From assembly GCF_022919715.1 (NCBI RefSeq), contig NZ_CP095042.1:62001-126000 (forward strand): DNA of 64,000 nt. The letters are read 5' to 3'. Every line of letters starts with the position of its first letter. Position 1 is the stretch's first letter. The notes beneath the pieces are model-generated. The model was given only the letters and a program-made list of their open reading frames with translations. It was not told where the DNA came from and did no database searches. Shown here in pieces: positions 39,047 through 47,166 of the stretch. The translations under genes were made by a program, and so were the position numbers. Source of the DNA: Agromyces sp. H17E-10. GTDB lineage: Bacteria; Actinomycetota; Actinomycetes; Actinomycetales; Microbacteriaceae.

Positions 39047-42000
39047 CTAGCGTGCGCGCACGACGACGAGCAGATCACCGGCCTCCACCTGCTGGGTCTT
39101 GGGCACGGCGACGCGCTCGACGACGCCCGAGACGGGCGACGTGATGGCGGCCTCCATCTTCATGGCCTCGATCGATGCGACGCTCTGACCGGCCTCGATC
39201 TCGGTGCCGGCTTCGACCTGGAGCGTCACCACGCCCGAGAAGGGCGCCGCGATCTGACCCGGCTGCGAGGCATCCGCCTTCTCGGCCGTTCTCGTCTCGA
39301 CCGTGATGCTGCGGTCACGCACGAACACCGGGCGAAGCTGCCCGTTGAGGATCGTCATGACCGTGCGCATGCCCTTGTCGTCGGCTTCGCCGATCGCCTC
39401 GAGCCCCGCGTAGAGCCGGACGCCCTTCGCGATCTCGACGACGTGTTCGGCGCCGGGGCGCAGGCCGTAGAGGTAGTCGACCGTGTCGACGACCGAGAGG
39501 TCGCCGAACAGCTCGCGGATCTGCTCGAACTGCCGGGTCGGCGCCGGGAACAGCAGCGCGTTGAGCGTCGAGCGTCGCGTCGCGCTGTCGGCCTCGAGCG
39601 CGGCGAGCTGGTCGGGCGTCAGCTCGGCGACACCCGTTCGTACGTCGCGGCCCGCGAGCACCTTCGTGCGGAACGGCTCGGGCCAGCCGCCCGGCAGGTC
39701 GCCGAGCTCGCCCGCCATGAAGCCGATGACGGAGTCGGGCACGTCGTACTTCTCGGGGTTCGCCGCGAAGTCGGCCGGGTCGGCCTTGACGGCCGCGAGG
39801 TGGAGCGCGAGGTCGCCGACGACCTTCGACGACGGGGTCACCTTCGGCACACGGCCGAGGATCTCGTCGGCCGCGGCGTACATGTCCTCGATGAGCTCGA
39901 AGTCGTCGGCGAGGCCGAGCGCGATCGCCTGCTGGCGCAGGTTCGACAGCTGCCCGCCCGGGATCTCGTGGTGGTACACGCGCCCGGTGGGGCCGGGCAG
40001 GCCCGACTCGAACGGGTGGTACAGGCGGCGCACCGCCTCCCAGTACGGCTCGAGGTCGCTGACGGCGTCGAGCGAGAGGCCGGTGTCGCGTTCGGTGTGG
40101 GCGAGCGCGGCGACGAGCGATGATGCCGACGGCTGGCTCGTGGTGCCCGCCATCGGCGCGCTCGCCACGTCGACGGCGTCGACCCCGGCCGCACTCGCGG
40201 CCATGAGCGTCGCGAGCTGGCCGCCCGCGGTGTCGTGCGTGTGCAGGTGCACCGGCACGTCGAACCGCTCTCGGAGCGCACCGACGAGCTTCGCGGCCGC
40301 CGCGGGCCGGAGCAGGCCCGCCATGTCCTTGATCGCGAGCACGTGCGCGCCCGCCCCGACGATCTCGTCGGCGAGACGCAGGTAGTAGTCGAGCGTGTAC
40401 AGGTCTTCGGCCGGGTCGAGCAGGTCGCCCGTGTAGCAGAGCGCGACCTCGGCGACGCTGTGACCCGTCTCGAGGACCGCGTCGATCGCCGGCCGCATCT
40501 GCGAGACGTCGTTGAGCGCGTCGAAGATGCGGAAGATGTCGACGCCGGTGGCCGCGGCCTCGCGCACGAAGGCGTCGGTGACCTCGGTCGGGTACGGCGT
40601 GTAGCCGACCGTGTTGCGGCCGCGGAGGAGCATCTGGATGTTGATGTTCGGCAGCGCCTCGCGGAGGGCGGCGAGCCGGTCCCACGGGTCCTCGCCGAGG
40701 AAGCGGAGGGCGACGTCGTACGTCGCACCGCCCCATGCCTCGACCGAGAGGAGCTCGGGCGTCAGGCGCGCCACGTACGGTGCCACCGCGACCAGGTCCT
40801 TCGTGCGCACTCGGGTCGCGAGCAGCGACTGGTGGGCGTCACGGAAGGTCGTCTCGGTGACGGCGAGCGGCGTCTGGGCGCGCAGCGCCGCGGCGAAGCC
40901 GGTCGGGCCGAGCTCGAGCAGCCGCTGGCGCGAGCCGTCGGGCGCGGGCGCGGTCAGGTCGATGGTCGGCAGCTTCTCGACCGGGCTGATACCGATCGGC
41001 GCGGCGCCGTTCGGCTGGTTGACGGTCACGTCGGCGAGCCAGTTCAGGATCTTGGTGCCGCGGTCCTTCGAGACGCGGCCGCGCAGCAGCTGCGGGCGCT
41101 CGTCGATGAACGAGGTGCTGAGGTCGCCGGCCACGAACGCCGGGTCCTCGAGCACGGCCTGGAGGAAGGGGATGTTCGTGGAGACGCCGCGGATGCGGAA
41201 CTCCGCGAGCGCCCGCTTCGCCCGGGCGACGGCGGCGGTGTAGTCGCGACCTCGGCAGGTGAGCTTCGCGAGCATCGAGTCGAAGTGCGGGCTGATCTGC
41301 GCGCCGGGGTTGATGGTGCCGCCGTCGAGACGGATGCCGGCGCCGCCCGGCGAGCGGTAGGTCGTGATCTTGCCGGTGTCGGGGCGGAAACCGGCCGTGG
41401 GGTCCTCGGTCGTGATGCGGCACTGCAGGGCGGCGCCGCGGAGGCGGATCGAGTCCTGCTCGAGCCCGAGCTCGGCGAGCGTCTCGCCGGCGGCGATGCG
41501 CATCTGGGAGACGACGAGGTCGACGTCGGTGACCTCCTCGGTCACGGTGTGCTCGACCTGGATGCGCGGGTTCATCTCGATGAAGACGTGCTCGCCGGCC
41601 CGCTCCCCCGCCGTGTCGAGCAGGAACTCGACGGTGCCGGCGTTCACGTAGCCGATCGATCGCGCGAACGCGATCGCGTCGCGATAGAGCGACCGACGGA
41701 CGTCGTCCGAGAGGTTCGGGGCGGGCGCGATCTCGATGACCTTCTGGTGGCGCCGCTGCACCGAGCAGTCGCGCTCGAAGAGATGCACGGTCTCGCCGGT
41801 GGCGTCGGCCAGCACCTGCACCTCGATGTGCCGCGGCCGGAGCACCGCCTGCTCGAGGAACATCGTGGGGTCGCCGAACGCGCTGTCGGCCTCGCGCATC
41901 GCCTCTTCGAGGGCCGCGCGCAGGTCGTCCTTCGCGTCGACGCGGCGCATGCCGCGCCCGCCGCCGCCGGCGACGGCCTTGGCGAAGATGGGGAAACCGA

Positions 42001-42451
42001 TCTCGTCGGCCTGCGCGACGAGCGCCTCGATGTCGCGCGAGGGCGGGGTCGACTTCAGCACGGGGACGCCCGCGGCGATCGCGTGCTCCTTCGCGGTGAC
42101 CTTGTTGCCCGCCATCTCGAGCACGTGCTTCGGCGGGCCGATGAAGGCGATGCCCGCCTCGGCCGCGGCCTGCGCGAGTTCGGGGTTCTCGGAGAGGAAG
42201 CCGTAGCCCGGGTAGATCGCGTCGGCCCCCGACTCCTTGGCGACGCGGATGATCTCCGAGACGTCGAGGTAGGCGCGGACCGGATGACCCGGCTCGCCGA
42301 TCTGGTACGCCTCGTCGGCCTTCAGCCGGTGCAGCGAGTTGCGGTCTTCGAACGGATACACCGCGACCGTCTTCGCACCGAGTTCGACGGCGGCACGGAA
42401 CGCACGGATGGCGATCTCACCGCGATTGGCAACCAGGATCTTCGTGAACAT
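39047..42451 (-). CDS. pyc: Pyruvate carboxylase
   Basis: Biotin enzyme carboxylating pyruvate to oxaloacetate, the anaplerotic step. It has 1,134 residues. The biotin carboxylase domain (1-450) has KILVANRGEIAIRAFRAA, FPIFAKAVAGGGGRGMR and FIEMNPRIQVEHTVTEE. The carboxyltransferase TIM barrel (about 530-800) has TTFRDAHQSLLATRVRT, ALCYTGDLLDP, IKDMAGLL and VHLHTHDTAGG. A PYC_OADA domain and a C-terminal biotinyl domain follow, with the biotin lysine in EAMKMEA (about residue 1098). The ATG at 42451 follows GGAAAGG. Divergent from the ParA gene. Confidence 0.97.
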   Translation of the reverse strand: MFTKILVANRGEIAIRAFRAAVELGAKTVAVYPFEDRNSLHRLKADEAYQIGEPGHPVRAYLDVSEIIRVAKESGADAIYPGYGFLSENPELAQAAAEAGIAFIGPPKHVLEMAGNKVTAKEHAIAAGVPVLKSTPPSRDIEALVAQADEIGFPIFAKAVAGGGGRGMRRVDAKDDLRAALEEAMREADSAFGDPTMFLEQAVLRPRHIEVQVLADATGETVHLFERDCSVQRRHQKVIEIAPAPNLSDDVRRSLYRDAIAFARSIGYVNAGTVEFLLDTAGERAGEHVFIEMNPRIQVEHTVTEEVTDVDLVVSQMRIAAGETLAELGLEQDSIRLRGAALQCRITTEDPTAGFRPDTGKITTYRSPGGAGIRLDGGTINPGAQISPHFDSMLAKLTCRGRDYTAAVARAKRALAEFRIRGVSTNIPFLQAVLEDPAFVAGDLSTSFIDERPQLLRGRVSKDRGTKILNWLADVTVNQPNGAAPIGISPVEKLPTIDLTAPAPDGSRQRLLELGPTGFAAALRAQTPLAVTETTFRDAHQSLLATRVRTKDLVAVAPYVARLTPELLSVEAWGGATYDVALRFLGEDPWDRLAALREALPNINIQMLLRGRNTVGYTPYPTEVTDAFVREAAATGVDIFRIFDALNDVSQMRPAIDAVLETGHSVAEVALCYTGDLLDPAEDLYTLDYYLRLADEIVGAGAHVLAIKDMAGLLRPAAAAKLVGALRERFDVPVHLHTHDTAGGQLATLMAASAAGVDAVDVASAPMAGTTSQPSASSLVAALAHTERDTGLSLDAVSDLEPYWEAVRRLYHPFESGLPGPTGRVYHHEIPGGQLSNLRQQAIALGLADDFELIEDMYAAADEILGRVPKVTPSSKVVGDLALHLAAVKADPADFAANPEKYDVPDSVIGFMAGELGDLPGGWPEPFRTKVLAGRDVRTGVAELTPDQLAALEADSATRRSTLNALLFPAPTRQFEQIRELFGDLSVVDTVDYLYGLRPGAEHVVEIAKGVRLYAGLEAIGEADDKGMRTVMTILNGQLRPVFVRDRSITVETRTAEKADASQPGQIAAPFSGVVTLQVEAGTEIEAGQSVASIEAMKMEAAITSPVSGVVERVAVPKTQQVEAGDLLVVVRAR

Positions 42452-42512
42452 GCAAGCCTTTCCGAACGGAATCCGCACAGCGAACGTTTAGGTATCGCCC
42501 GAGCACTAAAGG

Positions 42513-42518
42513 TAACGT
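42513..42518 (+). promoter_or_regulatory. -10 hexamer of the ParA gene
   Basis: TAACGT with 8 nt to the GTG at 42527, in the 75-nt divergent gap with pyc. Candidate leaderless promoter. Confidence 0.4.
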
Positions 42519-42526
42519 ATCTGTTC

Positions 42527-43360
42527 GTGCACGTTCTCTCCGTCAGCTCCCTGAAAGGCGGCGTCGGCAAGACCACTGTCACGCTCGGACTGGCGTCGGC
42601 GGCCTTCGCCCGCGGCGTCCGTACGCTCGTCGTCGACCTCGACCCGCAGTCCGACGTCTCGACCGGCATGGACATCCAGGTCGCCGGCCACCTGAACGTC
42701 GCCGACGTGCTCGCGTCGCCGAAGGAGAAGATCGTCCGCTCGGCGATCGCACCGAGCGGCTGGGCCCGGCAGAATCCGCAGTCGACCATCGACGTCATGA
42801 TCGGCAGTCCGTCGGCCATCAACTTCGACGGCCCGCACCCCTCGATCCGCGACATCTGGAAGCTCGAGGAGGCGCTGGCCAACGTCGAGTCCGACTACGA
42901 GCTCGTGCTCATCGACTGCGCACCCTCGCTCAACGCGCTGACCCGCACGGCATGGGCGGCGAGCGACCGCGTCGCCGTGGTCACCGAGCCCGGCCTGTTC
43001 TCGGTCGCCGCGGCCGACCGCGCGCTGCGCGCGATCGAGGAGATCCGGCGAGGCCTCTCCCCTCGCCTGCAGCCGCTCGGCATCATCGTGAACCGGGCGC
43101 GCGTGCAGTCGCTCGAGCACCAGTTCCGCATCAAAGAACTGCGCGACATGTTCGGTCCGCTCGTGCTCAGCCCGCAGCTGCCCGAGCGCACGTCGCTGCA
43201 GCAGGCGCAGGGGGCTGCGAAGCCGCTCCACATGTGGCCGGGCGAGAGCGCCGAGGAGATGTCGGCGAACTTCGACCAGCTGCTCGACCGGGTGCTGCGC
43301 ACCGCTCGCATCATCGACGACGCCGACGGTCAGCTCGCGGTCGAGTCGCACGCGATCTGA
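42527..43360 (+). CDS. ParA-family partition-type ATPase (orphan)
   Basis: 277-residue ParA ATPase. It has Walker [37 protein letters not shown] (Walker A') and YELVLIDCAPSLNALTRTAW (Walker B), then IIVNRARVQSLEHQFRIKELRDMFG. No N-terminal extension and no ParB neighbour, so it resembles the orphan ParA-like division/positioning proteins of actinobacteria (PldP type) rather than the chromosomal parAB pair. It is divergent from pyc and convergent with a MerR regulator gene. Role is inferred from family only. Confidence 0.88.
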   Translation: MHVLSVSSLKGGVGKTTVTLGLASAAFARGVRTLVVDLDPQSDVSTGMDIQVAGHLNVADVLASPKEKIVRSAIAPSGWARQNPQSTIDVMIGSPSAINFDGPHPSIRDIWKLEEALANVESDYELVLIDCAPSLNALTRTAWAASDRVAVVTEPGLFSVAAADRALRAIEEIRRGLSPRLQPLGIIVNRARVQSLEHQFRIKELRDMFGPLVLSPQLPERTSLQQAQGAAKPLHMWPGESAEEMSANFDQLLDRVLRTARIIDDADGQLAVESHAI

Positions 43361-43397
43361 GCCCCGCAGCGCCCCGCGAGTGTGACGTCGTATGACG

Positions 43398-43943
43398 TCA
43401 GGAGACCTTGCGGGACTTCGCTCCGCGGCGAGCGGCGAGCTCGTCCATCGGGTCGGCGGGGTGCGTGTCGAGCTCGACGAGCGTCGACTCGACCTCGCGG
43501 AGCACCTTGCCGACCGCGATGCCGAACACACCCTGGCCGCGATTGACGAGGTCGATGACCTCGTCGTCGGAGGTGCAGAGGTAGACGCTCGCACCGTCGC
43601 TCATGAGCGTGGTCTGGGCCAGGTCCTCGACGCCTGCCTCGCGCAGCTGGGTGACGGCCGCGCGGATCTGCTGCAGTGAGATGCCGGTGTCGAGCAGGCG
43701 CTTCACGAGCTTCAACACGAGGATGTCGCGGAAGCCGTAGAGGCGCTGCGAACCGGAGCCGGCCGCGCCTCGCACCGTCGGTTCGACGAGCTGCGTGCGG
43801 GCCCAGTAGTCGAGCTGGCGATAGCTGATGCCGGCGGCACGTGCCGCGATCGCGCCGCGGTACCCGGTGCCGTCTTCGTACTCCGGCATCCCGTCGGTGA
43901 ACAGCAGGCCGAGGTCGTAACGCGAGCGCATGGTCTCACTCAT
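43398..43943 (-). CDS. MerR-family regulator (Rv1830-like)
   Basis: 181 residues. N-terminal MerR helix-turn-helix: GYRGAIAARAAGISYRQLDYWARTQLVEPTVR, followed by SQRLYGFRDILVLKLVKRLLDTGISLQQIRAAV. A C-terminal effector-like domain has LMSDGASVYLCTSDDEVIDLVNRGQGVFGIAVG. It matches the second MerR protein of the M. tuberculosis garA - Rv1828 - Rv1829 - Rv1830 block. The ATG at 43943 has GAGGGG 8 nt upstream and is preferred over a GTG 15 nt earlier. A TAGCGT hexamer lies about 50 nt upstream. The nuclease gene that sits between the MerR genes in mycobacteria is absent. Confidence 0.9.
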   Translation of the reverse strand: MSETMRSRYDLGLLFTDGMPEYEDGTGYRGAIAARAAGISYRQLDYWARTQLVEPTVRGAAGSGSQRLYGFRDILVLKLVKRLLDTGISLQQIRAAVTQLREAGVEDLAQTTLMSDGASVYLCTSDDEVIDLVNRGQGVFGIAVGKVLREVESTLVELDTHPADPMDELAARRGAKSRKVS

Positions 43944-44054
43944 CGATTCGCCCCTCACTTCTGCTCCGCCACCCCGGCGACGCGAGTTCCACGCTACCGA
44001 GGCGGACGGCCCGCGCCAAACATATCGGGCCGATCGTCACGGCGTGTCGCGCGA

Positions 44055-44744
44055 TCATCTCGACAGGCGTTCGAGCGTCGAGCGCAGGATGCTCGAGTGC
44101 ACCGTTTCGAGCGCCCCGGCGAGCTCCCTCGCCTGCTCGGCGGTGCGTGCCTTTCCGGCGGCGTCGGTGCGTCGCGACGGCGCGATCGCCCGGTCGACCA
44201 GCGCGGCCTCGCGTTCGGCCGCGGCACGGACGCCGCGAAGGTGTCGCGGCTCGATCCCGACGGCTCGCAGGGCGACGAGCGCGCGGAGGACGCCCAGCGA
44301 GTCCTCGCCGTAGTGCTCGGCCGCCGGCAGCAGGGACGCGGAGACCGCATCGTCGACGAGCACGGCGTTCGCTCCGGCCGCACGCACGAGCTCGGCCCGC
44401 GTCATCCGCTTCGCCGTGAGGAAGCCGGCGGCGCTCGTCGCGGCCGGCAACGCCGAGGTCTCGCCCGCGTCGATCGCCTCGAGATGCGCCCGGATGACCT
44501 TGAGCGGCAGGTAGTGATCGCGCTGCATCGAGAGGACGAGCGTGATGCGCTCGACATCGGCCGCCGAGAACTTGCGGTACCCGGCAGCCGTGCGTGCAGG
44601 TGCCACGAGCCCCTGCTCCTCGAGGAAGCGCAGCTTCGACGGAGTGAGTTCGGGGAACTCGGGTTGCAGCTTCGCCAGCACCTGGCCGATGCCGAGCAGT
44701 GGCGCCTGCTCGCTCGTGCGCGCCGACGCCGCCGTGCCGACCAC
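44055..44744 (-). CDS. FtsR-like MerR-family regulator
   Basis: 229 residues, homologous to Rv1828 and C. glutamicum FtsR, which activates ftsZ. The N-terminal domain has LLGIGQVLAKLQPEFPELTPSKLRFLEEQGLVAPARTAAGYRKFSAADVERI, and DHYLPLKVIRAHLEAID forms the linker. The C-terminal region is helical and Ala-rich. It starts with GTG that shares a base with the FHA gene stop (TAGTG), so the two are co-translated. The pairing of FHA protein and FtsR is conserved in actinobacteria. Confidence 0.9.
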   Translation of the reverse strand: MVGTAASARTSEQAPLLGIGQVLAKLQPEFPELTPSKLRFLEEQGLVAPARTAAGYRKFSAADVERITLVLSMQRDHYLPLKVIRAHLEAIDAGETSALPAATSAAGFLTAKRMTRAELVRAAGANAVLVDDAVSASLLPAAEHYGEDSLGVLRALVALRAVGIEPRHLRGVRAAAEREAALVDRAIAPSRRTDAAGKARTAEQARELAGALETVHSSILRSTLERLSR

Positions 44745-45262
44745 TACTCGCTCGCCACCGGAGCCAGGTCGCGTCGGGAGGCGTAGAAGGTGAGCCGGAA
44801 CTTGCCGATCTGCACCTCGGCACCGTCGGACAGCAGCGCGGTCTCGATGCGGACGCCGTCGAAGTAGGTGCCGTTCAGCGAGCTCAGGTCGCGCACCTCG
44901 AACGCGGTGCGGTGCCGGACGAACTCGGCATGCTTGCGCGACACCGTGACGTCGTCGAGGAAGATGTCGGCGTCGGGGTGACGGCCGACGACCGTGACGT
45001 CGGTGTCGAGCAGGAACCGCGCACCGGTGTTGGGTCCGCGCCGAACGACGAGCAGCGCCGAGCCGGACGGCAGGGCCGCGATCGCCTCCTGCTCCTCTGC
45101 GGAGATGTCGGAGTCGATCGCACCGAGCTGGGCCGCCGCCTCGCGGCTGAAGCCCATCGTCGAATCGACGGAGCTGTCTGACACCGGGTTCGACGAGGTG
45201 TGCGCCTGCTCGAAGCCGGCCTCACCTGCCCCGTCGGCCTGTGTGTTGTCGGAATCCGCCAC
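44744..45262 (-). CDS. FHA-domain protein of the GarA/OdhI type
   Basis: Phospho-dependent switch that in relatives binds and inhibits 2-oxoglutarate dehydrogenase and controls glutamate metabolism. It has 172 residues. An acidic N-terminal region (1-70) contains a phosphorylatable Thr (T35 in DSTMGF). The FHA domain (about 80-160) has VVGRHPDADIFLDD, VSRKHAEF and LSSLNGTYFDG, holding the Arg, Ser, His and Asn of the phosphothreonine pocket. The GTG at 45262 has GGGAGG 6 nt upstream. Downstream of the phosphatidyltransferase with a 2-nt gap. The exact kinase site motif of GarA (ETTS) is not preserved, so regulation is an inference. Confidence 0.88.
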   Translation of the reverse strand: MADSDNTQADGAGEAGFEQAHTSSNPVSDSSVDSTMGFSREAAAQLGAIDSDISAEEQEAIAALPSGSALLVVRRGPNTGARFLLDTDVTVVGRHPDADIFLDDVTVSRKHAEFVRHRTAFEVRDLSSLNGTYFDGVRIETALLSDGAEVQIGKFRLTFYASRRDLAPVASE

Positions 45263-45264
45263 GG

Positions 45265-45888
45265 CTAACCTCCCTCTTCCAGCGTATCGGATCGCGAGTC
45301 GCCCGCCACCCGCGGAATGCGGATGGCACGTGCCGTCTCGATCGCGTAGATCGCACCGGCCCACCAATAGAGGAATGCACCCCACAGCGTGATCGCCCAG
45401 CCGACGGGCTCGCTCACGGCGGCGACCGCCGGGAATGCCGCACCGAGCATGATCACCGGCAGGCCGAAGAACAGTGCGAACGTCGCGACCTTGCCGAGTT
45501 GGTGCACGGGCAGCGGGCCGAACCCGTGGTTCGCGAGCACGACGCCGAGCACGAGCAGGAAGACGTCACGGGCGACGATGACGACGACGATCCACCACGG
45601 CACGAGCTGCTGGGCCGCGAGTCCGATGAGTGCGGCGAAGATGTAGAGGCGGTCGGCGGCGGGGTCGAGGAGCTGCCCGAGCCGGGTGACCTGGTCGAGC
45701 CGTCGCGCGAGGTATCCGTCGGCGAGGTCGGTGAGGCTCGCGACCACGAGGACGACGAGGGCGACGACGTAGTCGCCGATGACGAGGTAGACGAGGAACA
45801 CCGGCACGAGTGCCAGCCTGAGCATGCTCAGGATGTTCGGGATCGTCCAGATCTCCGAACCGACGGCCCCCGCCCGCTCCCCAGCCAC
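45265..45888 (-). CDS. CDP-alcohol phosphatidyltransferase
   Basis: Membrane enzyme transferring a phosphatidyl group from CDP-diacylglycerol to an alcohol, such as glycerol 3-phosphate, inositol phosphate or cardiolipin precursors. It has 207 residues with about six membrane helices. The signature D-x2-DG-x2-AR-x8-G-x3-D-x3-D is complete in DLADGYLARRLDQVTRLGQLLDPAADR (residues about 54-80). Start is GTG, 6 nt downstream of TAGGAT (leaderless). Heads a minus-strand operon with the FHA and FtsR-like genes. Which alcohol is used cannot be told. Confidence 0.9.
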   Translation of the reverse strand: MAGERAGAVGSEIWTIPNILSMLRLALVPVFLVYLVIGDYVVALVVLVVASLTDLADGYLARRLDQVTRLGQLLDPAADRLYIFAALIGLAAQQLVPWWIVVVIVARDVFLLVLGVVLANHGFGPLPVHQLGKVATFALFFGLPVIMLGAAFPAVAAVSEPVGWAITLWGAFLYWWAGAIYAIETARAIRIPRVAGDSRSDTLEEGG

Positions 45889-45894
45889 GCCCCG

Positions 45895-45900
45895 ATCCTA
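45895..45900 (-). promoter_or_regulatory. -10 hexamer, leaderless start of the phosphatidyltransferase operon
   Basis: TAGGAT on the minus strand with 6 nt to the GTG at 45888. Confidence 0.45.
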
Positions 45901-45922
45901 TCGGGCGGGCGGATGCCTCGTC

Positions 45923-46390
45923 TCAGAGCCGCGCGGCGAGGGCCGGCCACGCCTCGGCGAACCGCGGGTGCAGCGGATGCCGGCCGACCTCGCCGACGGG
46001 GACCCAGCGCAGTTCGATGCTCTCGGGATCGCTCACGACGGGTTCGAAGCGCACGAGCGCGTCGGCCACGACGGTCGTGTACGACCAGAAGCCGAGGTCG
46101 AGCACGCTCGTGAACCGGACTGAGAGCGCTTCGGGAGGGACGCCCGCCTCCTCCCCCGCTTCGCGGATCGCGGCATCCACGGCGGCCTCGTCGGCGTGCA
46201 GCGCACCACCGGGGATGCCCCACGTGCCGCCGAAATGACTCCATTCGGCGCGGTGCTGGAGGAGCACCTCGGCCTCGGGGCTGATCGCGAGCAGGCCCGC
46301 GGCGCCGTAGCGACCCCAGTACCGCACCCCACCGGGACCCTCGACCCATGCGTCGCCGCTCGAACTCGTCACCCCTCCAGCATGACGCAT
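45923..46390 (-). CDS. Nudix hydrolase
   Basis: Hydrolyses a nucleoside diphosphate linked to some other group; substrate unknown. About 155 residues. The Nudix box is complete: GGALHADEAAVDAAIREAGEEAGV (G-x5-E-x7-REUxEExGU). It follows GLLAISPEAEVLLQHRAEWSHFGGTWGIP, typical of the MutT-like group. The start is uncertain: ATG at 46390 lacks a ribosome site, and a GTG at 46372 lies directly after GGAGG. Divergent from the S4 protein gene. Confidence 0.88.
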   Translation of the reverse strand: MRHAGGVTSSSGDAWVEGPGGVRYWGRYGAAGLLAISPEAEVLLQHRAEWSHFGGTWGIPGGALHADEAAVDAAIREAGEEAGVPPEALSVRFTSVLDLGFWSYTTVVADALVRFEPVVSDPESIELRWVPVGEVGRHPLHPRFAEAWPALAARL

Positions 46391-46416
46391 GCCCGCGAGA
46401 CGTCCGCCCGGCGTCG

Positions 46417-46422
46417 TAGTCT
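46417..46422 (+). promoter_or_regulatory. -10 hexamer, leaderless start of the S4 protein gene
   Basis: TAGTCT with 6 nt to the ATG at 46429. Confidence 0.5.
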
Positions 46423-46428
46423 TGGGCG

Positions 46429-46800
46429 ATGGACGACGACCGACCGGTGCGCATCGACGCCTGGTTGTGGGCCGTGCGCCAGTACAAGACGCGCTCGGCG
46501 GCCACCGCCGCATGCCGCGCCGGACATGTGCGCGTCAACGGCGAACGCGCGAAGGCGGCGCAGCCCGTTCGCCCCGGCGACGAGGTGCGCGTGCGGATCG
46601 CCGGTTTCGACCGGCAGCTGATCGTGCGGCGCACGATCTCGAAGCGGGTGTCGGCCCCGCTCGCGGCCGAGGCTGCCGAGGATCGCACCCCGCCGCCTCC
46701 GCCGCGCGCCGAGCTTCCCGCCACGATCGTGCGCGATCGCGGTGCCGGCCGCCCGACGAAGCGGGAGCGGCGGGACCTCGACCGGCTCCGCGGCCGCTGA
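46429..46800 (+). CDS. S4-domain RNA-binding protein (Hsp15-like)
   Basis: 123 residues. The S4 domain (about 6-70) reads VRIDAWLWAVRQYKTRSAATAACRAGHVRVNGERAKAAQPVRPGDEV, the Hsp15-type heat-shock ribosome-rescue factor that binds peptidyl-tRNA on free 50S subunits. A basic C-terminus ends RPTKRERRDLDRLRGR, also typical. Leaderless start. 73 nt upstream of the small acetyltransferase gene on the same strand. Confidence 0.9.
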   Translation: MDDDRPVRIDAWLWAVRQYKTRSAATAACRAGHVRVNGERAKAAQPVRPGDEVRVRIAGFDRQLIVRRTISKRVSAPLAAEAAEDRTPPPPPRAELPATIVRDRGAGRPTKRERRDLDRLRGR

Positions 46801-46859
46801 GCCCGAGCACGGCTCCGGCGCGCTCGGGCGCGTGCGGCGCCGACGACGCCGCACGGGCG

Positions 46860-46865
46860 TAGCCT
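46860..46865 (+). promoter_or_regulatory. -10 hexamer, leaderless start of the small acetyltransferase gene
   Basis: TAGCCT with 7 nt to the GTG at 46873. Confidence 0.45.
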
Positions 46866-46872
46866 GTGCCTC

Positions 46873-47166
46873 GTGCACAAGGAACTCACCCACGAACCCG
46901 ACGCCCGCCGCTACGTGCTCCGCGTGGACGGCACGATCGCGAGCGTGCTCGACTACCGCGTGCTCGGCGAAGCGGTCGCCTTCACCAGGACCTTCACCAA
47001 TCCGTCGTACCGCGGCTCGGGCCTCGCCGCCGAGGTCGTCGCGTTCGCGGTCGACGACGTCGAGGCGACCTCCGACCGGCACATCGTGCCGAGCTGCTGG
47101 TACGTCGGCGAGTGGTTCGACCGCCACCCCGACCGGCGGAACCTGCTCGATCCGCGGCTCGGCTGA
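46873..47166 (+). CDS. Small GNAT-like N-acetyltransferase (YjdJ type)
   Basis: 97 residues, the minimal GNAT fold. It has YVLRVDGTIASVLDYRVLGEAVAFTRTFTNPSYRGSGLAAEVVAFAVDDV, where the RGSGLA part replaces the acetyl-CoA loop, and VPSCWYVGEWFDRHPD. Substrate unknown. GTG start, leaderless. Its stop overlaps the next ATG as TGATG, so it is coupled to the epimerase gene. Confidence 0.87.
   Translation: MHKELTHEPDARRYVLRVDGTIASVLDYRVLGEAVAFTRTFTNPSYRGSGLAAEVVAFAVDDVEATSDRHIVPSCWYVGEWFDRHPDRRNLLDPRLG

Noticed and set aside
40235..42526. Long plus-strand frame continuous with the ParA gene, antisense to pyc
   Set aside because: No recognisable domain before the GTG at 42527; it is an open antisense frame that happens to be in phase with parA.
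43380..43402. TGACGTC direct/palindromic repeat between parA and the MerR gene
   Set aside because: Very short, lies at the ends of convergent genes, and has no supporting context.
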